64,000 nt of DNA. Source: CAIVAT01 sp964355945 (GTDB taxonomy: Bacteria > Bacteroidota > Bacteroidia > Bacteroidales > FEN-979). The notes below the pieces were generated by a model. The model was not told where the DNA came from and did no database searches. It worked only from the letters and a program-made list of their open reading frames with translations. Position numbers and translations under genes: made by a program. Every line of letters starts with the position of its first letter. Positions within the stretch are counted from its first letter, which is position 1. The stretch is taken from assembly GCA_964355945.1 (NCBI GenBank), contig CAYHGE010000008.1:1-64000 (forward strand). The letters run 5' to 3'. Positions 1 to 9,239 of this stretch are shown piece by piece.

Positions 1-444
1 CCTGTACACACCTCACCTGGAACGCATTGGCCCTGGAACTTTCATAATAGGAAACGGAAGGGTTGAGTGTGTTCATCCCCCTTGCAACCGACTTTTTTGA
101 TATGGAGGTTGATGTTCAGAACATGGTTCGGCTGGCAATTATCAGACTGGGGCATGGAAAGATCTGACCGGTCCCCGTAATGGAGGCTTTGGGTAATCCA
201 GCATCTGATAGGCAGAAGCATCAGGATGATCCTGGCATCCTGTGACCGGGCAAGTGAATGTTGTTTCCGGCAGTGGGTTTACAGTAACCGGCTTATTGGT
301 TGTGCTTTTGCATCCATTGGCGTCCGTTACCGTAACTGTATATATTCCTGAAATGAGAATTTTTATCGTTGCAAGTGTTGCCGCATTTGACCACAGATAG
401 CCAACTCCACTACCACTGCCTTGCTTCCTGCTCTGGGATAGCAC
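1..444 (-). pseudogene. Decayed, internally deleted copy of the FISUMP/Ig-repeat surface gene
   Basis: On the minus strand this stretch is a patchwork of pieces of the intact gene at 2835-6572. Positions 1-92 match the 3' end of that gene (2840-2932) almost base for base. The next piece jumps to sequence like 3266-3330, and the next to sequence like 3890-4080, which encodes the end of one 71-residue Ig-like repeat (VTVTDANGCKSTTN). Most of the FISUMP domain and the whole N-terminal part are missing, and the pieces are not joined in a sensible frame; the longest open stretch (142-444) crosses the junctions and loses the family sequence after QDHPDASAYQ. The true 3' end lies a few bases left of the window. 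I read it as a tandem duplicate that decayed by internal deletion. A recombination product used as a cassette is possible but nothing supports it. Confidence 0.8.
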
Positions 445-484
445 AAATGATCATAACTGAAAATTTAACGGAACTGTTTATGGT

Positions 485-2380
485 CTAATTTGTTTTAATC
501 AATTTGAGAGTCTCCACCTCCATTCCGGTAAACACCTTGACAAAATAGACACCGACAGGGAAATCTGAAATGGAGTATTCCTGCTTCTTTTCTCCGGATG
601 ATAGCCCGGTCATCACTTTGGCTCCTATCATGTTATAAATTTCAACCTTAACACATTCTTTTACAACTCCATTTGTCTGTTCAATGATGAAGTTCCCGGT
701 TGTTGGGTTGGGATAGAGCCTGTATGCAACTTTTGGAGAAATCGCCGACATTTCATTATCGCCGTTAACCATCGTTACCATCGAAGGACTGAGCGTGCCG
801 CAATAGGAGCCACTGTAGATTTTGCCAAGCATGTATCCGCCTGTTTCGACCCTGGTTTCCGGATAATATATAATGTTGCGCCCGGCAATCATGGTGGCAT
901 GACCTCCCGGGTTCACAATGAATGTATTCCCGCCTGCAGCAACCGTAATTGTTTGGGTAGCGTTGTAGCATTGGATCTCTCCTGAACCTACAGTCCCGAT
1001 CACAGTGGTGGTCGGACATACATCCGTTACTGTTAATACAGCAGTGGCAGTACTTGCTGAATACCACCAGGTATTGATTGTGTTATTATTGCCTAGAGCA
1101 TTTACCCATGTATGGCAACCGTTTGGAGGTGCGCCATAATTACAGCCATTTGGCGGACTTGTTCCGTTATTTAGGTAAGAATCGTCCCAGAACAGGGGAG
1201 GATCAGGTGTGCCCGGAGGTTTCGGGCGGATCAGTTGGACAATATAGCCATTAAGTTGATATTCAACGTCATATATAGGCATGTTTGTCAGACCATTGAG
1301 ATACGTAACTGATACGGGAAAACTGGTCCCGGTTGGAACAGGTTGCCCCAGCCCGTTTAATCCATTCCATGGTATCGCATTCGAAGGTGCATCCCACAGG
1401 ATTTCAACATCAATGGGCTGAATGCCGGGAGTAGGATCGATGTCGAGGAGCAACAGAACTATTCCGGGTTTGGTAGCATTAACGGTAAATACCGCTGTGC
1501 CATCACAATTGGACGCTATGAGAATTGGCGGGACAATAACACCCAACTCACCGGTTGGAAAGGCCTCATTGTCCGGATTATTCAGGAATATCTTATACTG
1601 CGGGTTGTAGTATTTATTGGATTTTGACTTTCTGTTGGTCAGCCAATCAGCATTAAATGCGGGGTCAACACCATATTGATTGCAAAAAACACTGAATACA
1701 TAGGGTGCCATGCCGTTGAAATCGATGGAAGTTATGATGCCATCATCGGCATAAACAAATAGTTTTCCCTTAAACTGATAGTCTGTGCCATTGGTACTTA
1801 ATGCATCCGACGTAAATTGCCACGCTTTCGACCACACCCGGCCGGGAATTGCAACGTTGGCGGCACTGGCAACTGTGATGTCAAAGTATTTGAATTTGCA
1901 ACGGTCAGAATTTCCAACATATCTGAATTCGAAATAATAATCTCCCAATTCCGTTGCAGTATATGATTTTGCATTATATCCACCTGTGCCTGAAACTTGG
2001 ATCGGACCATTAATGGCTTCCGAATAGGTGTTGATATAGCCATGTCCGGTTGTTGGAAGCAGTGTCTCCACAAGTGCCAAAACTCCTGATGGAGCAGTAA
2101 TCCTGCAATAGGTCTGACTTATGGTGGCATTGGCATCGTTCAGTCTGTCTCCAAAACCGAAATAGATGATTTCTCCGGCATTGGCAATACGAACATGCAA
2201 GCGGTAGGGTTCTCCTTTGTTATAGAGTCCGAAATCACTGAATGATGACATGAGTTGCATTTTACCATGGCCCGCATCACTCAATATAATTTGTTTTGTT
2301 CCTTCTCCGCTGGATTTTAAAGCACAGAGGATTAATAAAGGGAAAAGAAATCCGGTGAAATTTATGTATTTGTTATACAA
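485..2380 (-). CDS. Secreted protein with T9SS type A sorting domain
   Basis: 631 residues of unknown function. A hydrophobic signal segment lies at about residues 8-24. The last 80 or so residues are a typical type IX secretion sorting domain (YRLYPNPTTGNFIIEQ, VEIYNMIGAKV, FPVGVYFVKVFTG, ending LKLIKTN), so the product should cross the outer membrane and be anchored to, or released from, the cell surface. The middle is rich in Gly, Asn and Thr. It contains a segment like the gliding-type FHA/Ig modules (WDAPSNAIPWNGLNGLGQPVP) but no catalytic motif I recognise. The open frame begins with TTG and has no ATG before about residue 40, which would remove the signal peptide, so TTG or another non-ATG start is likely. 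It lies between the decayed and the intact copy of the FISUMP giant. Confidence 0.8.
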   Translation of the reverse strand: MYNKYINFTGFLFPLLILCALKSSGEGTKQIILSDAGHGKMQLMSSFSDFGLYNKGEPYRLHVRIANAGEIIYFGFGDRLNDANATISQTYCRITAPSGVLALVETLLPTTGHGYINTYSEAINGPIQVSGTGGYNAKSYTATELGDYYFEFRYVGNSDRCKFKYFDITVASAANVAIPGRVWSKAWQFTSDALSTNGTDYQFKGKLFVYADDGIITSIDFNGMAPYVFSVFCNQYGVDPAFNADWLTNRKSKSNKYYNPQYKIFLNNPDNEAFPTGELGVIVPPILIASNCDGTAVFTVNATKPGIVLLLLDIDPTPGIQPIDVEILWDAPSNAIPWNGLNGLGQPVPTGTSFPVSVTYLNGLTNMPIYDVEYQLNGYIVQLIRPKPPGTPDPPLFWDDSYLNNGTSPPNGCNYGAPPNGCHTWVNALGNNNTINTWWYSASTATAVLTVTDVCPTTTVIGTVGSGEIQCYNATQTITVAAGGNTFIVNPGGHATMIAGRNIIYYPETRVETGGYMLGKIYSGSYCGTLSPSMVTMVNGDNEMSAISPKVAYRLYPNPTTGNFIIEQTNGVVKECVKVEIYNMIGAKVMTGLSSGEKKQEYSISDFPVGVYFVKVFTGMEVETLKLIKTN

Positions 2381-2572
2381 GTATTTGTATGTTGTGGCTG
2401 GTTGAAACTACTTCAGGATACGAAGGTATCAATATTTTCATATACACTAAACCATGCAATCAAGTTTTTCAACGCTGATTGTATGATTTTCAAAACAAAC
2501 ACAGATATGCAGAACAGACACGGAAAATCACCATCAAGTTGCCTCGAAAACAATATTTTATTATCCGGATAA
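2381..2572. other. Non-coding spacer upstream of the T9SS cargo gene
   Basis: No credible gene is seen. The only open frame (2479-2679, plus) runs into repeat DNA and has no family resemblance. A near-consensus minus-strand -7 box, TACCTTCG (one mismatch to TAnnTTTG), lies at about 2420-2427 and could serve the gene starting at 2380. Confidence 0.4.
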
Positions 2573-2827
2573 GATCTATGGGTATTTTACGATTGGACGA
2601 TTTACGATTTACGAATAAATTGACGATTAACCGATTGACGATTAGTGCTCCCAATCGTAACTCTTTTCCTTTTAAATAAATTTCATGCAGATCGATGGGG
2701 ATTTACGATTGGACGATTTACGATTGACGAATAAATTGACGATTAACCGATTTACGATTAGTGCTCCCAATCGTAAATCGTCAATCAAACAATTCAATCT
2801 GCAATCGTAAATCGTCCAATCGTCAAT
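2573..2827. repeat. Two 88-base direct repeats plus inverted copy, built from a TTACGAT word
   Basis: Two direct copies, 2573-2660 and 2690-2776, are about 93 percent identical by eye and offset by 117 bases. Each contains the 19-mer GATTGGACGATTTACGATT (2591-2609 and 2707-2725). Its reverse complement occurs at 2803-2821, so the block can fold into a large hairpin. The block is made largely of the 7-base word TTACGAT and its complement. It begins a few bases after the stop codon of the minus-strand gene at 2835-6572. Shorter pieces of the same family occur at 7566-7581 and 11208-11235. Confidence 0.9.
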
Positions 2828-2834
2828 AATAAAG

Positions 2835-5800
2835 TTAATCCTGTACACACCTCACCTGGAACGCATTGGCCCTGGAACTTTCATAATAGGAAACAGAAGG
2901 GTTGAGCGTATTCATTCCCCTTGCAACCGACTTCCCTGAAACGGAGGTTGATGTCCAGAACATGGTGCCGGAAGGATTACCGCCTGCAAATCCCCAGGTG
3001 TTATTCATGTAGTAGATGCCATTTGGGGTGGAGCCGAATTGATAGGGCGGTTCAAGAAAGTCCCCGGCAATTCCATTTCCCGGGGTGATTTTTGCCTCGT
3101 CATCAATCAGGGCCTGCCATTCAGCAGAGGAAGGAACATGCCATCCGGGAGGGCATATTCCCTGTGCGCCCTCCTGGTTGCTGTAACGCATCAGCTCTTC
3201 CCACTGGTAGAACCCACCATTCGAGCAACCACCATGTATTGGATCCGGGCAGTATTTCTGAGGTTCGCAATTATCGGACTGGGGTTTGGCCGCGTCTGAT
3301 TCGGCGCCATAGTCGAGGTTTTGGGTCATCCAGCATCTGTTCCCTTTTAAATAGGTGTTATAGGATTTGTAAGGCAATGGAGTTCTTACGTCTTTCAGCT
3401 TCAATGAGGCGTTGCCACACTGGAAGGCTGGCTGGTTTATGATTGTTATCGGTTTCATCACCGAAGCCGGGCATGACAGGGCGTTGGTATATTGATAGGT
3501 AATTGTCACGTTTTTGGGAAATGTACCGGCAATCAGCGACGGGGTAAACTGGTAAAGTCCGCCTGCCTCCGTTACACCTTCACCTGAATAAACGCCGCTG
3601 ATTCCCATGGGTGTTCCTCCGGTAAGCAGAAATGGCCGGGCGGCAGGAGTAGTTACCGGGTCGAAGCATTCCTGAAGGCTCACTTCCGGTTTGGCATTGA
3701 TGAAAATAGCCATTTGCCTGAAGGCATAACAGCCGTTAATGGTCATTCCTTCCAGCTTCAGTTGCGCATTTCCTGTGCTTGTCCAGTTAACCAATGCCTT
3801 TTCCGGGAAAAGCGGGTCTTGGGTCACAGTCCCTTGAAGGGTGGTCCAGGTAAACGTGGTGAAGGGGTCAGCTAATGCCTCATAAGGTGAAGCAACAGGA
3901 TGATCCTGGCAAACAGTAGCAGGCCCTGTGAAGGTTGTTGCCGGCAATGGATTTACCGTCACAAGCTGATTGGTTGTGTTTTTGCACCCATTGACATCAG
4001 TTACTGTAATTGTAAAGGTTCCTGAGACCATCACTGTTATTGCTGCTGTTGTTGCTGAATTGGACCAGAGATAGCCGTTGCCTCCACTTCCGGTCAGGTT
4101 TACAGAACCTCCCAGGCAGAAGGCCACTGGTCCATCAGGTGTTATAACGGCAACAGGCAACGGATTTACGGTAACAGACTGATTGGTTGTACTTTTGCAA
4201 CCATTGGCATCTGTGACAGTTACAGTGAGGATTCCCGAAGAAACAACCGTTATGGCTGCTGTTGTCGCAGCATTGGACCACAGGTACCCTGCTCCTCCAC
4301 TCCCTGTAAGGTTTACGGAACCTCCCTGGCAGAAAACTGTTGGCCCACCGGGTGTTATCAGTGCAACAGGCAGCGGATTTACAGTGATAAGTTGATTAGT
4401 CGTCTTCTTGCATCCGTTGGCATCAGTTACTGTTACTGTATATGTTGCTGCAGAATTCACCAGGATGGTTGATGTTGTTGCACCATTAGACCATTGATAG
4501 CCGGTTCCGCCACTAGCAGAAAGGCTGACTGAACCACCCAGGCAAAAGGTGGTAGCTCCGCCGGGGGTGATCAGCGGCGTGGGCAGCGGGTTCACGTTCA
4601 CAACCTGGCTTGCAGTATTGACACACCCTTCAACATCCGTGACCGTGACTGTATAGGTGCCGGCAGTGGATGCAGTGATCGTTGCAGTGGTTGTTGTGTT
4701 TGACCAGAGGAACCCTGTTCCTCCTCCGGCAGTCAGATCAACAGTTTCACCCTGACAGATGGTGGTAGTTGAGGAAGGTGTGATGGTAGCCGTTGGCAAG
4801 GGATGAACCTCCACCGCATAAATCTTTTGTACCGGGCAGGAGAACTGGTTCACACCTGTCAATGTAATGGTCTGCGAGCCTGAAGTTGTCCAGTCTGCAG
4901 TGATGGATTGGTTGCCCTGCCCGGTGAAGGTGCCTCCGGTGATGCTCCAGTTATAAGGAGCGAAATTCGCAGTAGCAGTATAAGGCACATTGGTTTCATT
5001 GATACACACCGAAGCATCCCCGGTTATATCCGGGTCTGAAACCGGATAGGAAAATATCAGAATGTTATCCACCAATTCACAGTTTTGACCGTTTACGGTG
5101 CATCTGTATTGGCCGGGATCTGTAATGTCAATGGTTTGATTCGTTCCAATTGTAATCCATGAGGCTCCCACCTCTTTCTCCCACTTGTAGGTATCCCAAC
5201 CCTCTCCGCCATTTATGGTCGTGGAGGCACCAGGACAGATTGTACGGTCGGATCCCAGGTTGATGCTGCTGAAGTAGCTGAAATAGCCGTATTCTGCGCT
5301 GCCACCCAGGTTGTTGATGATCCCGAGGTGGAACTTCCCGGTTGAGTTGGATAAAAGATGCGGCCCTGAGGACAACTCGCCTTCCAGCAGAGTTTTTCGG
5401 GCATATACCCATTGATTGCTTGTAAATGGAACCGGAAGGAAGTCTGAAGCCTGAATGGCTGCTGGATTCGGAGTCATGGTAAACGAATTTTCGTTCCCTG
5501 CCAGGGTTAATATTAGTAGCGTGAAACTCCCGGGAGAAGTCCGGACAAATCCGATCTGTTTTGATCCGGTGCAAAAAATCTGTGGAAGCATGGAGGCTCC
5601 GGGCTCGCTGTTATACCCTGACAGGTGAAGAACATAAACAGGATGAGATGTTTGAATGTAAGCGGTCGGAGCGCTTGCAGGTATGAGATAGGGTGTGGCC
5701 AACTGACCTGCCCCGATATTTTGATGTAGCACCCCGTCAATGTATATATCGGTATCACTTGCGGTCCCTACAAAATAGATGCGTTCCCCATCGTTCGCAG

Positions 5801-6572
5801 ATCCTTTAATGGCAATGTACTCCGTACCTATGATTGACACTGGCACCAATTGATCACCGGCAACATCGTAGCCCGATCCTGGTTGGATGGAATCATCGGC
5901 CCACGTAACTGCAATTGGTTTATCCGAAACAATATGTGAACCCGCCAGTGTTTTTTCGAGCGCCCGGTTTGTGGCCCGAACGCTGTAGGTGTCACCCGCG
6001 TTGGGCAGGAAGACTGTGATGATTGAACCCAGTGGCCAGTTCACCACATCATCAGTCGGGACAATGGTGACTGTTGTGTTGTCTTCTGTGGCAACGATTT
6101 CGAATGATTCCCTCGCATCCGCATAGTTATGGTTGGGATAGTTGTTCTGTGAAACAATGTAAAACTCCGTTCCCAGGGCGTTTCGTCCTTTCAGCGAGAA
6201 AATTGCCGGATTATTTCCGCTGGCTTCTTCATAATATGCGGTAACCAGATTATCGGTTACTAGTTTCAATCCTTTGTGCAGAACAACATCCGGAGGACTA
6301 TTTTCTATTTGTGATTGAAAGAGATCCAAATCAATCGTTTGGGTCGCATTGGGACCAATATCTCCTTCAATGGCCACAAATGAAGGATCTGCCGGCATGG
6401 TAAGGGAATAATGCACCGGGTCACTCATGCTTGACAGCCTGATTTTGATCGGGTTATCCCCGTGCGTGGCAGAAATATCGGGTGCTACAAACCAAAATTC
6501 ATTGTCGATCTGGCAAAAGATATTTCCTGAGAAGTGCAAGAGCAGGAGCAGGACAAAAATCTTTTTCACCAT
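2835..6572 (-). CDS. Giant secreted protein: IgGFc-binding-like, Ig/PKD repeats, C-terminal FISUMP domain
   Basis: 1245 residues. The signal peptide is residues 1-20 (MVKKIFVLLLLLHFSGNIFC). Residues of about 22-420 resemble the IgGFc-binding N-terminal domain found in many Bacteroidota surface proteins (EFWFVAPDISATHGD, GTEFYIVSQN, DKPIAVTWADDS). Ig-like sequence follows, then four tandem repeats of 71 residues (about 594-880; 213-base period at 3943-4795), each with FCLGGSVxLxASGGTGYxWSN and YTVTVTDANGCK. The last 180 residues are a FISUMP domain (CWMTQNLDYG, GICPPGWHVPSSAEWQALI, FWTSTSVSGKSVARG, FQVRCVQD). There is no T9SS sorting domain, so the route to the surface is unclear. It probably has an adhesion or polymer-binding role; no enzyme motif is seen. 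A decayed copy lies at 1-444. Confidence 0.9.
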   Translation of the reverse strand: MVKKIFVLLLLLHFSGNIFCQIDNEFWFVAPDISATHGDNPIKIRLSSMSDPVHYSLTMPADPSFVAIEGDIGPNATQTIDLDLFQSQIENSPPDVVLHKGLKLVTDNLVTAYYEEASGNNPAIFSLKGRNALGTEFYIVSQNNYPNHNYADARESFEIVATEDNTTVTIVPTDDVVNWPLGSIITVFLPNAGDTYSVRATNRALEKTLAGSHIVSDKPIAVTWADDSIQPGSGYDVAGDQLVPVSIIGTEYIAIKGSANDGERIYFVGTASDTDIYIDGVLHQNIGAGQLATPYLIPASAPTAYIQTSHPVYVLHLSGYNSEPGASMLPQIFCTGSKQIGFVRTSPGSFTLLILTLAGNENSFTMTPNPAAIQASDFLPVPFTSNQWVYARKTLLEGELSSGPHLLSNSTGKFHLGIINNLGGSAEYGYFSYFSSINLGSDRTICPGASTTINGGEGWDTYKWEKEVGASWITIGTNQTIDITDPGQYRCTVNGQNCELVDNILIFSYPVSDPDITGDASVCINETNVPYTATANFAPYNWSITGGTFTGQGNQSITADWTTSGSQTITLTGVNQFSCPVQKIYAVEVHPLPTATITPSSTTTICQGETVDLTAGGGTGFLWSNTTTTATITASTAGTYTVTVTDVEGCVNTASQVVNVNPLPTPLITPGGATTFCLGGSVSLSASGGTGYQWSNGATTSTILVNSAATYTVTVTDANGCKKTTNQLITVNPLPVALITPGGPTVFCQGGSVNLTGSGGAGYLWSNAATTAAITVVSSGILTVTVTDANGCKSTTNQSVTVNPLPVAVITPDGPVAFCLGGSVNLTGSGGNGYLWSNSATTAAITVMVSGTFTITVTDVNGCKNTTNQLVTVNPLPATTFTGPATVCQDHPVASPYEALADPFTTFTWTTLQGTVTQDPLFPEKALVNWTSTGNAQLKLEGMTINGCYAFRQMAIFINAKPEVSLQECFDPVTTPAARPFLLTGGTPMGISGVYSGEGVTEAGGLYQFTPSLIAGTFPKNVTITYQYTNALSCPASVMKPITIINQPAFQCGNASLKLKDVRTPLPYKSYNTYLKGNRCWMTQNLDYGAESDAAKPQSDNCEPQKYCPDPIHGGCSNGGFYQWEELMRYSNQEGAQGICPPGWHVPSSAEWQALIDDEAKITPGNGIAGDFLEPPYQFGSTPNGIYYMNNTWGFAGGNPSGTMFWTSTSVSGKSVARGMNTLNPSVSYYESSRANAFQVRCVQD

Positions 6573-6672
6573 TCCAGGGTGTGGATTTGCTTTTAATGAT
6601 ATTTTACAAAATTAGGGGTTTAAATTCAAAATTCCGGCTTTGACAAGGTGATTATTGCATAAAATTATCATG

Positions 6673-6680
6673 TACATTTG
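6673..6680 (+). promoter_or_regulatory. Bacteroidota -7 box (TACATTTG) for the TA-like pair
   Basis: Matches TAnnTTTG. The start codon of the next gene is at 6685, so a transcript starting 7 bases after the box would begin in that ATG, which suggests a leaderless mRNA. No -33 TTG at the usual spacing. Confidence 0.5.
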
Positions 6681-6684
6681 TAAT

Positions 6685-6987
6685 ATGGAAACAAAACCAA
6701 AGCCTGTCTTCAACAAGCGCATTTTCTGGGATGTCGATTTTGAGAAGTTGGACTATGATCTCAAGGCGAATTTTGTGATTGAAAGGGTATTTGAACGGGG
6801 TGATGTTGAAGATATCCGGAATTGCAGAAGGTATTATGGGGATGAGAAGGTGACCATGGCGTTGCTGAATGCAAAATATCTGCCATTGCATACCATTCAC
6901 TTTGCCAGTGCCATTATTGATAAACCACTGAATGAATTCAGATGTTACATATTAAGACAGTTGAACCCGGAACTTTTTCCTTATTAA
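6685..6987 (+). CDS. DUF6922-like small protein, probable antitoxin partner of AbiEii
   Basis: 100 residues from the ATG at 6685; an upstream in-frame start would put the promoter box inside the gene. The sequence (FWDVDFEKLDYDLKANFVIERVFERGDVEDI, LNEFRCYILRQLNPELFPY) resembles the DUF6922 family, small proteins commonly placed directly before AbiEii/AbiGii nucleotidyltransferases in Bacteroidota. It overlaps the next gene by 46 bases, as is usual for toxin-antitoxin pairs. A neutralising or regulatory role is inferred only from this arrangement. No helix-turn-helix is obvious. Confidence 0.75.
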   Translation: METKPKPVFNKRIFWDVDFEKLDYDLKANFVIERVFERGDVEDIRNCRRYYGDEKVTMALLNAKYLPLHTIHFASAIIDKPLNEFRCYILRQLNPELFPY

Positions 6988-7568
6988 AACAATTGATGAC
7001 CTTGTCAACCCTCCAACCATTTTCTTTGGTCGGAGGCACTGCCTTGTCACTTCGTTATGGTCACCGAAGTTCAATTGACATGGACCTGTTTTACCACGAA
7101 AAGTTTAATCATTCCGAGATTATTGAGGAACTTGAGGTTGTTTTCGGAGAGAATTTTGTATATAAACAGCAGCATACACAATTCGGTATATTTTGTTTCA
7201 TACACGATATCAAGGTCGATTTGGTTTTTTATCCTCATAGCCCAATAAAAAACATTGAAATTGTTGATAATATCAGGTTTTATAGTTCTGAGGATATAGC
7301 TGCCATGAAAATCCAGGCAATTCTGGGCAGGGGAAAGAAAAAGGATTTTTGGGATTTGCTTGAATTATTAAAGCATTTTTCGTTGCAGCAAATTATAGAT
7401 TTGCATAAGCTGAAATTTCCCAACCAGATGCTTGCCATAAGCATCCCTCATGCCATCACCTATTTTGTTGATGCTGATGAATCAGAAACCCCGGTGAGTT
7501 ATAAAAACCAGACCTGGGAAGGGGTGAAGAAGGGGATCCAGAAGGTGGTGAGGGATTATCTTAGTTAA
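6942..7568 (+). CDS. AbiEii/AbiGii-family nucleotidyltransferase (toxin-like)
   Basis: 208 residues. The N-terminal half carries the family signature: FSLVGGTALSLRYGHRSSIDMDLF, the GGTAL / GHRxSxDxDLF nucleotidyltransferase motif with two metal-binding Asp residues. A third acidic residue follows in KVDLVF, and then the conserved AAMKIQAILGRGKKKDFWDL. Members of this superfamily act as toxins of type IV-like systems and in abortive phage infection, some by adding nucleotides to tRNA acceptor ends; the target here is unknown. It starts inside the DUF6922-like gene, so the two are probably translated together. Its TAA stop is the first element of a short repeat array (7566-7581). Confidence 0.9.
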   Translation: MLHIKTVEPGTFSLLKQLMTLSTLQPFSLVGGTALSLRYGHRSSIDMDLFYHEKFNHSEIIEELEVVFGENFVYKQQHTQFGIFCFIHDIKVDLVFYPHSPIKNIEIVDNIRFYSSEDIAAMKIQAILGRGKKKDFWDLLELLKHFSLQQIIDLHKLKFPNQMLAISIPHAITYFVDADESETPVSYKNQTWEGVKKGIQKVVRDYLS

Positions 7569-7581
7569 ATCGTAAATCGCA
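7566..7581 (+). repeat. Short 7-base array (ATCGTAA family) at the AbiEii stop codon
   Basis: TAAATCGTAAATCGCA: two units of AATCGTA. The AbiEii stop codon (7566-7568) is part of the first unit. Same family as 2573-2827 and 11208-11235. Confidence 0.7.
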
Positions 7582-7593
7582 AATTCCCACCTG

Positions 7594-9230
7594 ATGTTAA
7601 CCCGCATTGAAAGAGATATGATAGGTGACCTGGCCATTCCGGAGGATGCGCTTTATGGGATTCATGCAGCCCGTGCCAGGGAGAATTTTCCTGATCAGAC
7701 ATCTTTTCATATTGAATGGTTCAAGTCACTGGGGTTGGTTAAAAAGGCATGCTATCAAACTGCTGAAGCATATTATCATGCAATGGCTGAAAAGTACGGT
7801 AAATCCGAGGGAATGAATATGCAGGATCATCAGTTTGCACATCTTATTCATGCAGCGTCCGAAGTTGCAGAGGGAGAGCATTTCGATGCGTTCATCGTTC
7901 CAGCCTTTTCAGGAGGTGCAGGGACAAGCATCAACATGAATATCAATGAAATAATTGCCAATGTGGCATTGCTGAATATGGGGGAGAAGCCCGGTAGTTA
8001 TCATCTAGTCGATCCCATCGAACATGCCAATATTTTTCAGTCAACAAATGATGTCGTTCCGACTGCATTGAAATTGGCCGTGATGTTCCTGCTTCATGAT
8101 CTGGAAAAAGCAATCAATGCGGTCCGTTTCTCGGTTGAACAACTTGAAGTTACCCATCAAAATGATCTCAGGATCGGCTACACACAGATGCAGGAGGCTG
8201 TTCCAACCTCGTTCGGGAAGCTTTTCAGCACCTACAGTGAGGCGCTTTCACGCGACTGGTGGCGCGTTTCAAAATGTGCTGAACGGATTAAAATGGTTAA
8301 CCTCGGGGGCGGCGCAATNNNNNNNNNNNNNNNNNNNNNNNNNNNNNNNNNNNNNNNNNNNNNNNNNNNNNNNNNNNNNNNNNNNNNNNNNNNNNNNNNN
8401 NNNNNNNNNNNNNNNNNNGCGTTTCAAAATGTGCTGAACGGATTAAAATGGTTAACCTCGGGGGCGGCGCAATTGGCACAGGTATTTCCATCCCCCGGTA
8501 TTTTATTATGGAAGCTGTCGGGCATCTTCAGCGGCTTACCGGGCTGCCGGTTGCCCGGAGTGAGAACCTTGCCGATGTAACCAGCAACCTTGACTCCTTC
8601 GTTGAAATTCATGCTACAATCAAAGCCCATGCCGTGAACCTTGAAAAGATGGTTTCCGACATCCGGTTGCTTGCCTCTGATATCACTTCCAATGAGTTTC
8701 TGGTTCCGGGTCACGCGTTACATGTCACCCGTCACGGCTCTCTCTCAATTCCACAACGCCAGGCCGGGAGTTCCATCATGCCGGGGAAAGTCAATCCGGT
8801 AATTCCTGAGTTTGTGATCAGTGCAGCCCATCGTATCTACTCCAACGATCAGCTTATCAGTTCACTCTGCGGGCAGGGATGCCTTGAACTGAATGCCTAT
8901 CTTCCTGCCATTGGTCATGCGTTACTGGAAAGTTTGAAGTTGCTCATCGCATGCAATAAAACTGTTCAGAAAAACCTGATGGAGGGGTTGCGCGTGTTTC
9001 CTGAGAAAAGTAAAGATTTACTGTTCAGAAGTCCGGCAATCACCACGGCATTGCTTCCTTTGCTGGGCTATCACAAAGCATCAGAGCTGGCAAAATATAT
9101 GAAAGTGAACGGAATTGATGTTTTTGAAGCCAACAGTCAACTGGAATTTGTTTCAGAGGAGCAGTTGCAGAAGTTGCTGTTGCCGGAGAATTTGCTAAAA
9201 CTGGGATTCACTGCAGTTGATTTGGAGTAG
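7594..9230 (+). CDS. aspA: Aspartate ammonia-lyase (aspartase/fumarase superfamily), interrupted by assembly gap
   Basis: Cleaves L-aspartate to fumarate and ammonia in the cytoplasm, feeding fumarate to respiration or the reductive TCA branch. The N-terminus (RIERDMIGDLAIPEDALYGIHAARARENFP) fits aspartase better than fumarase. The superfamily signature GSSIMPGKVNP with the catalytic Ser loop is present, as are GGAGTSINMNINE and STNDVVPTALKLA. The 100 N at 8319-8418 split the gene, but the 55 bases before the gap (8264-8318) are repeated exactly after it (8419-8473). Collapsing the duplicate gives one uninterrupted frame of 493 codons, close to the usual 470-ish length. The split is therefore an assembly artefact. 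Related lyases such as argininosuccinate lyase are excluded by the N-terminal motif. Confidence 0.85.
8319..8418. other. Assembly gap (100 N) with 55-base duplicated flanks
   Basis: Positions 8264-8318 and 8419-8473 are identical. The gap is an unresolved overlap of two contigs, and its real size is negative. Confidence 0.95.
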
Positions 9231-9239
9231 GGCTGCTTT

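Noticed and set aside
2573..2827. CRISPR-like appearance of the TTACGAT repeat block
   Set aside because: Only two long copies, spacing not regular, no unique spacers of constant length and no cas genes in the window.
3943..4795. 213-base direct repeats as a possible mobile or satellite element
   Set aside because: They are in frame and encode 71-residue Ig-like modules of one protein.
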